From Mesostigma viride (Eukaryota; Streptophyta; Mesostigmatophyceae; Mesostigmatales; Mesostigmataceae): a stretch of DNA of 64,000 nt. The translations under genes were made by a program, and so were the position numbers. How positions within the stretch are numbered: position 1 is the stretch's first letter; every line of letters begins with the position of its first letter. The stretch is from positions 1,717,285 to 1,781,284 of the forward strand of contig RPFO01000079.1 in assembly GCA_009746045.1 (NCBI GenBank), read 5' to 3'. The notes below the pieces were generated by a model. That model did not search any database. It worked only from the letters and a program-made list of their open reading frames with translations, and was not told where the DNA came from. Of this stretch, positions 1 to 8,446 are shown piece by piece.

Positions 1-264
1 CTTCGATTGAGACAAAACTGGAAGTCGGAAAATCACAGGAAGTTTTGCAGCGGAGGGGGGGGGTTACCAGACCCACTTGTACACGTCAAAGGGACAATCG
101 TTATACCTACCTACGCGGCTAATCTCATATCTTCACCCACTCTTATCGGCCCCGCAACTTTTGTGGAAAGCTGAGTCAGCTTCGGTTTCGAGTATAACAA
201 TCTCACGCAGAGGTTCGTTGAGAAAACCGTAGGGCATGTGGATTACGACACCGCATCCACCTTG

Positions 265-1317
265 ATGGATGTAGAATGGTACACATCGGCGATGGATTAC
301 ATCAGGTCTCTGGACGTGAGCGATTTGCGTATACTGCGATCGTACACACACAGAGGGGACAGACTTCTGAACGCTCTAACCCCTACAGACCTTCAAGAGC
401 GTCACGATGCTTATGCGACAGAATTAATAACCAACATAGAGGGCAATCCACAGGAACGCATAAAATACTGCGATCACCCATTTGGAAACATACTCGTGCG
501 CCTCGTAAAGACGGGCATTCTGAATACTGGCAATGTCGTTGATTACTTTGAGGCAGACAGGTGGCCGGATTTTGAGGAGTGGTGCGTACACGTGCCTGAG
601 GCAAAGAAGATACTGGCGTCTCGCTCCCCTGTAGCCGAGTTGGCGGTCAAGACAATATTAAATGCGCACAAGAATGACGTAGACCTCGTCGCTCCTTTCC
701 TGAACTGGATGGTGTGTCATATGAACTCTCCTTGTTTGAGGGTGGTAACACCGTATTACGCAAAGTATCTAAAGCGCATATTAAACAACGCCCCTCCGCT
801 GACAAAACCGATGATCGTGTATCGTGGGAGCGAGACCGCCTACTACACTGACGACCCGAACGAAGCAAATGTGCAGCGCCTCATGCTGAAAGGACAAGCT
901 CTCAGGTTGTATAGAAACAACTTCTTCGTGTCCACCTCGATAAACTCTAGTAAAGCCCTCGATTTTACCAGTGTCGGAGATGACAAAAAAGACGGGTGCT
1001 GCTTAAAGGTCATCCAGTTGCTGCCCGGGGTGACGTGTCTCCCGATGTGGCCGGTGTCTCATTATAATGACGAGTTCGAGATTCTTCTCCCCCCTGGCGT
1101 GGTATTCCAAATACGCGAAACACGGAGAGCGGAAGTCGACGCCCCGAAGTCACAAAAGTGGGGTAATAAATGGCATGGCGAAAACCCCTGCCCTGGTTTC
1201 GGGAAAAGGTTTGCTAATAAGCGAATTAGGGTGTCGGAGATCGTGATCGCCCCTTCCGTAAGGGTGAAAATGGAAGATATACGAAAGCAGCAAACGACGA
1301 GGCCTCTTCGCAAATGA
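265..1317 (+). CDS. ADP-ribosyltransferase-like protein (viral)
   Basis: This intact ORF of about 350 aa has the three signatures of an Arg-Ser-Glu (R-S-E) type ADP-ribosyltransferase fold in the right order. They are a YRG arginine (codon at 823, about residue 187), an STS motif (about residue 223) and an ExE motif, seen as Glu-Phe-Glu at 1072-1080 (about residue 270), followed by a hydrophobic strand. In the family these residues bind NAD+ and catalyse transfer of ADP-ribose to protein side chains; the target here is unknown. About 185 residues precede the catalytic domain and match nothing I recognise. The first ATG is at 265. The frame stays open back to 175 without an ATG and the upstream codons look coding, so the gene may be truncated or start at the GTG at 238. 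No signal peptide is visible. The next gene on the same strand is also effector-like. Confidence 0.7.
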   Translation: MDVEWYTSAMDYIRSLDVSDLRILRSYTHRGDRLLNALTPTDLQERHDAYATELITNIEGNPQERIKYCDHPFGNILVRLVKTGILNTGNVVDYFEADRWPDFEEWCVHVPEAKKILASRSPVAELAVKTILNAHKNDVDLVAPFLNWMVCHMNSPCLRVVTPYYAKYLKRILNNAPPLTKPMIVYRGSETAYYTDDPNEANVQRLMLKGQALRLYRNNFFVSTSINSSKALDFTSVGDDKKDGCCLKVIQLLPGVTCLPMWPVSHYNDEFEILLPPGVVFQIRETRRAEVDAPKSQKWGNKWHGENPCPGFGKRFANKRIRVSEIVIAPSVRVKMEDIRKQQTTRPLRK

Positions 1318-1380
1318 CGCGTCACTACCAACAACTCGCTAACAAAATGTTATCGGGGGTAATGGTGTGTATAAACTGCC

Positions 1381-2397
1381 ATGTACCGCGAACGAGGTAC
1401 GCGCAAAGTCCCCATTTCCCGCACCAAACGCCCCACGCGGCCCGCTCAGCCTCCAACTCGCAGCCCGCAGCTCGTGCTCAGCTTCGACTCGTTCGCGAGT
1501 GTCGCCCCTCTCTACGGGTTGTCCGGATCCGGGAAGCTGTACGAGGGGAAGCGAAACGGCGAGGAATACATTATCAAGGAGGTGGTGAAGGCGGGACTCA
1601 CCAAGCGCGTCAACACCTCTGGCATCTGGGACACGCAGCTCGCGTTCAACGAGGTCCTGGCGAGCAGAGTATACACCGAGATCTACGGGGTCGACGCCAT
1701 CAACTTGTACGTCGTCGTGAACGAGCACAACCCCGCATTCGACCGCTTCATGGTCGCCAGTAAAAAAATCGACGTCAACCTGTGCCCCAGAGACGATCCC
1801 AACCAGACCGAGGAGGACAAGTACGACTGCAATCTCTTAGTGGAAAGCATCAAACCCCTGACGGGGGTAAAAGTAATCCCGGGGGCAGTGGAGCCCTTGC
1901 TCGTGGATTGCATACTGGCCAATTGGGACGTGCAGATTCGCGGGAACGCCGGCATATTCAGGGGCGCGCGTGCTGGCAAATCCCGCAAGCCCGGCCGCAA
2001 GCGCGTTTTCCGCATGGACGTGGGCGGGTCCCTCCTGTACCGAGCGATGGGAGGCCCCAAGGGTGCTAATTTCGGCCCGATACCCGTGGAGCACGACTCC
2101 TTTTTCAACTTTTCACGAAACAAAAAGACGATATTAACGGCCATGAAAAGTTACCATATCCCGCGAATGTTCAAGATTTTGGAGAGCGCCCGCATCGAAA
2201 AATTATGGCAGCTGTGGAAACGTTTCGACAAGGCCATCGATGAACACGTTTCCGACGACAAGGACGCGGACATGGCCCGTGCAGTCATCGAGACCGCCAT
2301 CGGGCGGGTGGTCGAGAGGCACCAGTTCTACCTCACGAACAAACAGGCTGTCACACAGGCCCTGAGGTCCAGGGCAAGACAGCTGGAAGGCGCCTAA
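1381..2397 (+). CDS. Protein/lipid-kinase-fold protein, effector-like (viral)
   Basis: The 338-aa ORF starts at the ATG at 1381, 64 bp after the previous stop. After a basic, proline-rich leader of about 35 residues there is a glycine-rich loop (GLSGSGKLY) and a lysine in YIIKEV, as expected of a kinase N-lobe. The middle holds DCILANWDV, which resembles the catalytic Asp...Asn segment of HipA/PI4K-like atypical kinases. It is followed by FRMDVGG, resembling the metal-binding Asp-x-Gly, and a nearby RAMGG(P)KG segment. The C-terminal 100 residues are helical and charged. The fold assignment rests on motif order only and the substrate cannot be inferred. Codon use is GC-rich like its neighbours. 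It could equally be an inactive pseudokinase-like protein. Confidence 0.5.
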   Translation: MYRERGTRKVPISRTKRPTRPAQPPTRSPQLVLSFDSFASVAPLYGLSGSGKLYEGKRNGEEYIIKEVVKAGLTKRVNTSGIWDTQLAFNEVLASRVYTEIYGVDAINLYVVVNEHNPAFDRFMVASKKIDVNLCPRDDPNQTEEDKYDCNLLVESIKPLTGVKVIPGAVEPLLVDCILANWDVQIRGNAGIFRGARAGKSRKPGRKRVFRMDVGGSLLYRAMGGPKGANFGPIPVEHDSFFNFSRNKKTILTAMKSYHIPRMFKILESARIEKLWQLWKRFDKAIDEHVSDDKDADMARAVIETAIGRVVERHQFYLTNKQAVTQALRSRARQLEGA

Positions 2398-2427
2398 TGC
2401 TGGCACACGCGAGCCAATTGCCAAGTC

Positions 2428-2622
2428 CGTACGAAAGGTCCCGAGCGCCGCGCCAGCCCATACGAAAATGCATAGGCCCTCTACGTTCCGTACGAAAGGT
2501 CCCGAGCGCCGCGCCAGCCCATACGAAAATGCACAGGCGTCTCCTGGCCTTCTGGAAGGTCCCTAGCGCCGCGCCAGCCCATGCGAAATTGCATAGGCCC
2601 TCTCGAAATTGCATTGGCCAGA
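2428..2622. repeat. Three tandem copies of a ~62-bp repeat
   Basis: Three imperfect units begin near 2428, 2490 and 2553. Each contains AAGGTCCCGAGCGCCGCGCC or a close variant, then CCATACGAAAATGCA and AGGCCC. A diverged inverted relative of the same block (CCCATACAAAATTGCATAGG with a GGCGCCGCGCC core) lies at about 15,955-16,025 and in the mirror copy at about 32,300-32,375. It is therefore a dispersed intergenic repeat of the viral part. ORFs called across it are by-products of the repeat. Confidence 0.75.
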
Positions 2623-2741
2623 TTTGAGGATAAGGCCTGGCCAGGAGAATTTGCAGGATGGGAAGGACTTAATGGTGATTGTCCTCCTGAGGCTGCCATC
2701 ACCCACACATCCTCCATAGCCCCTGTCCACAGCTGGACAAA

Positions 2742-3686
2742 ATGCAGTCCCACCTGCTCATGGAACAGTATTTCGGAAGATCAGGACACAACCCATTGAA
2801 AAGAAAGAGGGTGGCAAACCTGGACTCCTATTTAGGAAAAGTGAGGGAGCTTTTGCAGAAAGAAATGGTGGACTCCACCAGTGAGACCACTGTGGAAGTT
2901 CTCAAGTGAGTTTCGATTTCGTGTCTCCACTGGAAACCATGTCCTGTTTCTAATTTGTAGCACCTGTCAGCAAAAAATTCGCGTGACTGAGTATTTTTGT
3001 TGGGCCATGTATGTGTGTTATTATCTTCTCGTCCGAACCACAGGATTTACCCCGATGTTCGGCCGGGAGGGGGAAGCCTGACCATCAACCACGCGTACCA
3101 CACTCTGCAGGACAAGGGGCTCCACTTTGGCAACCAGGATTTCCACCTTCTGCACATGCAGCTCAGGCATGTGGCGGAAATTTACCACGACAGCCCATGC
3201 CAGAACCACAGGGATTTTCTACATTCCCAGTTCTCGTGGTTCGTCTGGCACGTCCTCGAGTTCGGATGGAAGGTGTCCCCCGCCGTCGCCGCCATATGCA
3301 GGTACGCCGTCACCAAGGCGTTCCTGTTGGCAATGGACAAGACCCCCAGGTGCACCTCCGACACCCTGGTGGGGCCAGGGCTCGTTATGCGCGTAGGAGC
3401 GCAGCCCAGGAGCGCGGTGTCCTCCCAGTCCCGCCCGTGGCAGATGGACGCGGTGGGCGCGCTTATGGTGCACCCCAAGGTGGAGGCGAACTACGATCGG
3501 GCGCTCGCCTCCCAATGGGACCCCGCGGACGCGGACAGGTGGATGGGGTACAGCAGGTTGCGCGCGGACTTCCCCTCCGTGGACGAGAAGGAGCGCCGGC
3601 GACAGGCCAAGGAAGCCCAGCGACTGGCGTGGGTGTGGATGACCAAGCAGCGCATGCATCATGTCCCCCCCCGAGATCTGCCATGA
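2742..3686 (+). CDS. Spliced gene, two exons, unknown function
   Basis: I do not recognise this protein. Exon 1 runs from the ATG at 2742 to 2905. A GT-AG intron (2906-3043, 138 bp, donor GTGAGT, acceptor after CCACAG) separates it from exon 2 (3044-3686). The two exons total 807 nt, exactly 269 codons, and the junction restores a lysine codon between EVL and IYP in one continuous frame. Without splicing, exon 2 has no ATG start near its beginning. The 268-aa product has a basic, Leu-rich N-terminus, a central part rich in His, Trp and Phe, and a charged C-terminus (many Arg, Lys and Glu after residue 235). The intron is AT-richer than its surroundings. The stop overlaps the start region of the interrupted small gene at 3661. 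Confidence 0.6.
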
Positions 3687-3714
3687 GTGGGCCCCGCACG
3701 AGGAGTGGTGCGCG

Positions 3715-4261
3715 AGTTACGTTAAATAGTGACGGAACCTTTTTGCCGCCTGAGGCAAATCGGTCCGTAACACTATTTTGCCCGGAATAACCACTTCCGA
3801 GCACCCAAGTTAATTCGGCCGAATTAACTTGGGTGCTCGGAAGTGGTTATTCCGGGCAAAATAGTGTTACGGACCGATTTGCCTCAGGCGGCAAAAAGGT
3901 TCCGTCACTATTTAACGTAACTAAAACCTGTGCACCTTGGAGGTCAGGGGTTCGAATCCTCACTGAGGCAGCTCCGGCGCATTTAGTGGTGCGTGCTCAG
4001 CGGCCTAGGCGGATGTCTCGGGCTCTTCGTCCCCCTCCACGAGGCCAGGTTTTAGTTACGTTAAATAGTGACGGAACCTTTTTGCCGCCTGAGGCAAATC
4101 GGTCCGTAACACTATTTTGCCCGGAATAACCACTTCCGAGCACCCAAGTTAATTCGGCCGAATTAACTTGGGTGCTCGGAAGTGGTTATTCCGGGCAAAA
4201 TAGTGTTACGGACCGATTTGCCTCAGGCGGCAAAAAGGTTCCGTCACTATTTAACGTAACT
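3715..4261. mobile_element. 547-bp double-palindrome foldback element with 5-bp TSD
   Basis: The element begins AGTTACGTTAAATAGTGACG and ends with the exact reverse complement. It is flanked by the direct repeat GCGCG (3710-3714 and 4262-4266). It is built of two identical 208-bp units, 3715-3922 and 4054-4261. Each unit is itself an essentially perfect palindrome centred on AATTCGGCCGAATT. The units bracket a 131-bp centre (3923-4053) whose edges, AAAACCTG and CAGGTTTT, extend the inverted symmetry. There is no transposase, so it is a non-autonomous foldback/MITE-like element. It interrupts a viral small gene. Confidence 0.85.
3923..3970 (+). other. tRNA 3'-half-like sequence inside the foldback element
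   Basis: This stretch contains GGTTCGAATCC, a perfect match to the tRNA B-box/T-loop consensus. It is followed by CCTCA, CTGAGGC and a discriminator A at 3970, arranged like a T-stem and 3' acceptor strand. Upstream, ACCTG and an ACCT-TGG-AGGT hairpin look like the 3' side of an anticodon stem plus a long variable arm of a Leu/Ser-type tRNA. CAGGTTTTAG at 4046-4055 could be the matching 5' anticodon side, but it lies downstream. A GCCTCAG complementary to the acceptor lies upstream at 3881-3887 inside the palindrome. No proper D-arm is visible in any arrangement and one T-stem pair is mismatched. A tRNA-derived relic, or a permuted tRNA, is possible but unproven. Confidence 0.3.
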
Positions 4262-4545
4262 GCGCGCTGGTCAGCCTCTCCGAGGACGAGTTTCGCTGCA
4301 CCGGGCTGTGGTGGTGGCCCACCTCCAACGACGACTGCCTGTACAAGACCCCCTGGGAGCCCCTGTTCGATAGCGAGGAGCCCCCGTTCGTTGCGGACTG
4401 ATATGGATGTGACGTGTAGATGGCCCACATCGCAGCTTTAGAAAGGTCAAAAGCAATAGAACTCACATCTGAGTCCTATGCGAGAAAGGCGTAGACTTGT
4501 AGATGGTTCACAAGTGTGTATGACAGGCTGGCAAGTGCGTTTAAA

Positions 4546-4584
4546 CTGTTCAAATTTATTTGTAATATTATATTTAAACAATAA
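4546..4584 (+). promoter_or_regulatory. AT-rich leader of the KilA-N gene
   Basis: In otherwise GC-rich viral DNA, the 39 bases before the ATG are almost pure A/T, with TATATTTAAACAATAA directly abutting the start codon. Comparable AT-rich runs precede the ATGs at 8686, 16763 and 17160. This looks like the promoter and initiator of a viral gene. No experimentally defined motif is recognised. Confidence 0.35.
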
Positions 4585-5637
4585 ATGGCTCTCACGCGCG
4601 CCTCGGCCATTAATCATCCATTATTTGTGCTAGTCAAAGAGAATAGCAAGCATTGGGCATTTACTCTCAAGAGCCTCCCCGGTCTCGTTGTGGATGAGAC
4701 CAAGGAGATCAAAGTACGGAAAAGTGACCGCAAAATTCAGGGCCAGGACCTTACAGCGGCTGCTTCTAATGGACATAAGCGCTTCGACAACTGGTTCCGC
4801 CTTGATGGGTCGAAAGCCTTTGTTAAAGCTTTGGAGAGGTCGACACAGATCAGTGTTGACCGTGATAGAGGTCACCTCAGATCCGAGGTGACCTCGGCAA
4901 ACGTGTTTGAGACCGTGACCGCTGGTCCAAACGAAGACCGCGGTGTGTGGATTCACCCCAAGCTGGTAAACACCCTCGCGATGTGGATCAGCCCCGACTT
5001 TGCCGTCATGGCCATGGACTGGGTGGACCGCATCATGGCGGGCGACATCACCATGATGCAGGTGGTGCGCGACGCCCACGACGCGGTCCACGGCACCACC
5101 ACCACCGTATTAATCAACACCGAGCTCGGTAACGGCCGCAGGAAGCCGGACTACGTCGCACCGGTGCGATCCGTCGACCCCTCCATGCGCATCCTCGCCA
5201 AGGACATTCAGCACAAGCTGGGGGACTTCGTGTCATCCACCGTGCCCAAGCCGCGTGTGGGGCCCATGATGGCGCTCCTAGGAGACATGTCATGCGAGGC
5301 GGCGACGGGGATGGACGCCGGCAGTATCAAGAACCTGAACGGCATCAAGCACGGCAGCTCCAGGGACGCTATGACCGACGGGCAGCTGGCCAACGTCTGG
5401 TTTTACAACCACCAAGTCATTTACCGTGCGCAGGCGGCTGCGGAGGGCAAGGACCTGCGCCACATCGCCGCCGATGTGAAAAAGGACATGGCTCCTTTCG
5501 TGAAGCCCCCCCACGGCCCGACTCCGATCGAGCTGGTTAAAAAGAACAGGCAGGATATGAAGGAAGATCTACTCCTCACCCGCCCCTTGAACCGCGAGCG
5601 GTTCGCCAGGAGCGGGGCGAAGAGGATCAAGATATGA
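4585..5637 (+). CDS. KilA-N domain protein (NCLDV type)
   Basis: This 350-aa protein carries a KilA-N DNA-binding domain in its N-terminal half (about residues 40-160). Recognisable parts are FDNWFRL, an Ala/Ala/Leu helix and the conserved block GVWIHPKL followed by LAMWISPDFA and WVDRIM, which closes the KilA-N fold. The C-terminal half (residues 165-350) is less conserved and ends in a basic tail. KilA-N proteins are abundant in poxviruses, phycodnaviruses and other NCLDVs and in large phages, where they bind nucleic acid. The particular role here is unknown. This is the strongest single marker of viral origin in the window. The ATG is preceded by an AT-rich leader and the ORF is uninterrupted. 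Confidence 0.85.
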   Translation: MALTRASAINHPLFVLVKENSKHWAFTLKSLPGLVVDETKEIKVRKSDRKIQGQDLTAAASNGHKRFDNWFRLDGSKAFVKALERSTQISVDRDRGHLRSEVTSANVFETVTAGPNEDRGVWIHPKLVNTLAMWISPDFAVMAMDWVDRIMAGDITMMQVVRDAHDAVHGTTTTVLINTELGNGRRKPDYVAPVRSVDPSMRILAKDIQHKLGDFVSSTVPKPRVGPMMALLGDMSCEAATGMDAGSIKNLNGIKHGSSRDAMTDGQLANVWFYNHQVIYRAQAAAEGKDLRHIAADVKKDMAPFVKPPHGPTPIELVKKNRQDMKEDLLLTRPLNRERFARSGAKRIKI

Positions 5638-5847
5638 GATTTGTAGATAACTCCCAGGTCAAGGTCAGGGAGGATCAAGATCTGAGCTGTCGGTGGGGAG
5701 TTCGTTGGCGCGACCCCGCCCCTCGCGACGGCGCCAGCTCCTGATACATGTAGACGCAGACAATCCTAGCCGGCGTCTAAGCGAACCGTGTCGAACTGTA
5801 CATTCGCGAGGTTGTGTAGCCCAGCTTTAACACGATTCTGGAAAAAA

Positions 5848-6777
5848 ATGAATATCATATACTATACCGCTTCCATGTCTCGGGATTATCGTGATGAACG
5901 GATCTTCAGAAAACTGGGACCACGCCCCGTCGGGCTGAGCATGAGAGATGACATCGACTTTATGCAGACGAACCCGGGGTCATGGACCCCCGATCAGCGC
6001 GCGCTTTTCAAACGCAATATAGACGTGAAAGAGTACGTCAACAACGAGGACATCTTGCGCAGGGAGATGAACCTGGCCGCCGCCGCCAGAGAGAGGAGGA
6101 AGAGACTATTGGCTCAAAAAAAATCTGCGCGCTTAGGTAGGATACAAACAAGAAACGCAATGGACTTTATTCCGGAGGCCTTACCTATTTCCGCAGCGTT
6201 GCCTAGGCCCAAAAGTGCAGCGAGGAAGAGTTACAAGGGCGTGCGATGCCAAGACCTGCCCAGGAGTGTTCTGATGGCCAAGTGGAGGCGCGGGCAGTGC
6301 ACGAACTACAACAGGGATGCCGCTGTTGCCATGGGTATGAAGTTCGGTAAGCCGAGGTCTCGTCCGAAGAAGAAGCGCACCAGTTACGCGGGCGTGCGAT
6401 GCCAAGACCTGCCCAGGAGTGTTCTGATGGCCAGGTGGAGGCGCGGGCAGTGCACGAACTACAACAGGGAGGCCGCTATTGCCATGGGTATGAAGTTCAG
6501 GACCAGGAGGCTCATCGGCCCTCGCAACAAGCGCCCAAGCTACAAGGGGATGGCGTGCGATCAGCTGCCCCTTGCGGCTCTCCGGCGCCGATGGGCGATG
6601 AAGCCGAAGCAGTGCAGGTCGTTTACTCAGAAGATGGCGCGCGAGAAGTTCGGGGACGCGTACCGCGTAAAGAAGATGGTTCCGAGGAAGTACTTTAAAA
6701 TGCCGTGCCCCGATGTCCCCCTCGCAATTTTGAAGGGCAGCTCGACTCTGAGAAGGAGGTGTGCCACTTACATGTAG
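5848..6777 (+). CDS. Basic repeat protein with Cys-Leu-Trp-Cys modules (A)
   Basis: I do not recognise the function. The frame is open from 5788 but the first ATGs are at 5848 and 5875; the latter (start MSRDYRDERIF) gives the most charged, viral-looking N-terminus. Residues 1-100 are charged and helical. From about residue 125 there are four copies of a ~30-residue module with the pattern Cys-x2-[LV]-Pro-x2-Leu-x3-Trp-Arg/Lys-rich-Cys, separated by basic linkers of 15-25 residues rich in Arg, Lys and Pro. The first two modules are nearly identical also at DNA level (about 6236-6330 and 6392-6486), implying recent internal duplication. The same module recurs in the next gene. The high charge suggests nucleic-acid binding or virion core packaging, as inference only. 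Confidence 0.65.
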   Translation: MNIIYYTASMSRDYRDERIFRKLGPRPVGLSMRDDIDFMQTNPGSWTPDQRALFKRNIDVKEYVNNEDILRREMNLAAAARERRKRLLAQKKSARLGRIQTRNAMDFIPEALPISAALPRPKSAARKSYKGVRCQDLPRSVLMAKWRRGQCTNYNRDAAVAMGMKFGKPRSRPKKKRTSYAGVRCQDLPRSVLMARWRRGQCTNYNREAAIAMGMKFRTRRLIGPRNKRPSYKGMACDQLPLAALRRRWAMKPKQCRSFTQKMAREKFGDAYRVKKMVPRKYFKMPCPDVPLAILKGSSTLRRRCATYM

Positions 6778-6844
6778 AAGCACGCGCGGCAAGGAACGAT
6801 AAAACACAAATTTATCTCACCGTTAGAGTACATGAGAGCGGACG

Positions 6845-8446
6845 ATGGGAGCAAAAAAAGACTGCGGCCAGTTGAAATACAACGCCCTGTATCGCCGGTA
6901 CAAGGCCGGGTTGTGTCCTGACATGACCGAAGAGGAGTACCGCGCGCGTGTGGCGCTCGTTCGACCGAAGAGGGTACGGCGAGAGCGGACGGCAGGGGAT
7001 AAGGCGTTAGTTCCAGGCAGGGCAGCGTTGTCGCAGGGGGTAGCGTTGCCGCCGGGTGTGGCGATGGGGCAGCTGTTAACGCCCGCCGAGCGAGGGGCGG
7101 GTTTTGTTGGAGGGTTAGTGCCGGGGACGGGCCCTGTCGTCGATCTGGGCGAGCCTTTCGTCATGCCGGCGATGGACCCCCCCGCGACGAAGAAGCGCGA
7201 GCCGAAGACGCGAGTGCCAAAGGAGCGAGGGCCACCGAAGGCGCGCAAGATTAAGGGGTGTGACGAAGTGGCGCTGTCCACGCTGAGGGCGCGCTGGAAG
7301 CGGGGCCTGTGTCCCGACTACACCATAGAGATGGCCAGGGCGGCCGGGAAGGTCAACCCGCCGCGGGCGAAGAAAGCGCGTTTGCCGCGCTTGCCAAGGA
7401 AGGACTGCAGCGAGCTCGCGCCGAGGACGTTGAAGTCCAAATGGGCCAAGGACGAGTGCATGCACATACGGGACGAGATGATAGCGGAGTTCGGAGCGGA
7501 CGATCCGCGAGTGCGTATCCCAGCGCGAAAGACGAGAAAGCCAGTTGTCTCCGCCGCGATGGCTGCCAAGCTCGACGACTTCGCCGAGCGGTCGGGATAC
7601 TACGGGGAGCACAACGCCCCGCCGGCGTCTCTCAAGGCGTTGCGCGAGTGGATGAAACGGAAGGGGATGGCGCGCATGCCCACCAAGTGCCCCAAGACCG
7701 CATTTGCGCTCAACAAGCGCAAGGCATTGAATCAGTGCACTCGCCAGCAGCCCGTGAAGGTATTCAGGAGGGGTAGGGGGGAGGACCTGGATTACGCGTA
7801 CAGCAGCGACGAGGAGCAGGAGGCGGACATGGGCGCCGGGTTGGCCGCGAGCGGGGTCATTACGCCTTCTCCAGTCCCGCTGTCCTTGCAGCCCGTCAAG
7901 TCCGTGGTAGGGGCCGTGGAGGGTGCGGGCGGGTCGGGCTTGAAGAACTGCCACGAGCTCAGAGGCAAGGAGCTGCGGCGCGCTTGGAAGGGCGATAGGT
8001 GCAAGGGCGACTACACGCGCGAAGATTATCTGGCCGCGATGAAACGGTCAGGCGCGCTGAAAAGGGCTCCTAGCAAGGAGGGGCTTAAGAGTCTGCGCCA
8101 ACAGGCGAGGGAATGGACACGTAAGAAACAGGTGTCGCAAAAGTTCAAAGATTACTACAAGATCTACTACGACGAGGATGGGCCGTACCTGGAGAAATAT
8201 TTTGAAGCCAAGCCTAGTAATTTTAACGATGGGGAATGGTCCTGGGTGCAGCTGCAACAAAGAAAATTCAGGAAGCTGGTGGAGGCTATAAAAAAAGATA
8301 GAAAAAGGAAGGAGGCCGCACTCGCCAGGATTCAGGTGCCAGCCGGGGTGAAAACAAAACCATGGAAAGGTGTCAAGCAATACGTGAAAAATCCGGCCAA
8401 TTATGAAGATAAGGTGGAAGTTGTCGAGGACGCGATATTTGGGTGA
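6845..8446 (+). CDS. Basic repeat protein with Cys-Leu-Trp-Cys modules (B)
   Basis: This 533-aa protein lies 67 bp downstream of its paralogue and on the same strand. At least four modules of the Cys-x2-[LV]-x4-Leu-x3-[Trp/Tyr]-x4-5-Cys type are visible: the extreme N-terminus (KDCGQL), about residues 140-165 (GCDEVALSTL), 180-205 (DCSELAPRTL) and 360-390 (NCHELRGKEL). They are separated by long basic Pro/Ala-rich linkers and an acidic patch (YSSDEEQEAD, about residue 320). The C-terminal 130 residues are Lys- and aromatic-rich without the module. No catalytic motif is seen. Together with gene A it defines a small lineage-specific family, probably structural or DNA-associated (inference). The end overlaps the acidic ORF that follows. 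Confidence 0.65.
   Translation: MGAKKDCGQLKYNALYRRYKAGLCPDMTEEEYRARVALVRPKRVRRERTAGDKALVPGRAALSQGVALPPGVAMGQLLTPAERGAGFVGGLVPGTGPVVDLGEPFVMPAMDPPATKKREPKTRVPKERGPPKARKIKGCDEVALSTLRARWKRGLCPDYTIEMARAAGKVNPPRAKKARLPRLPRKDCSELAPRTLKSKWAKDECMHIRDEMIAEFGADDPRVRIPARKTRKPVVSAAMAAKLDDFAERSGYYGEHNAPPASLKALREWMKRKGMARMPTKCPKTAFALNKRKALNQCTRQQPVKVFRRGRGEDLDYAYSSDEEQEADMGAGLAASGVITPSPVPLSLQPVKSVVGAVEGAGGSGLKNCHELRGKELRRAWKGDRCKGDYTREDYLAAMKRSGALKRAPSKEGLKSLRQQAREWTRKKQVSQKFKDYYKIYYDEDGPYLEKYFEAKPSNFNDGEWSWVQLQQRKFRKLVEAIKKDRKRKEAALARIQVPAGVKTKPWKGVKQYVKNPANYEDKVEVVEDAIFG

Larger units (their letters stand above)
3661..4401 (+). pseudogene. Small gene (62 aa) split by a foldback element
   Basis: An ORF starts at the ATG at 3661 and reads 18 codons to 3714. 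There the frame is interrupted by the 547-bp element at 3715-4261. After one copy of the GCGCG target duplication is discounted, the frame resumes at 4267 and ends at TGA 4399-4401, for 63 codons including the stop. The product would be acidic, with several Trp (a WWWP run) and Cys residues. I do not recognise it. The start overlaps the 3' end of the spliced gene by 26 nt. In the present allele the reading frame is closed soon after entering the element, so it is probably non-functional. Confidence 0.6.

Noticed and set aside
6181..6807. Minus-strand ORF opposite the basic repeat gene A
   Set aside because: Shadow of a repetitive GC-rich gene with no independent start signal.
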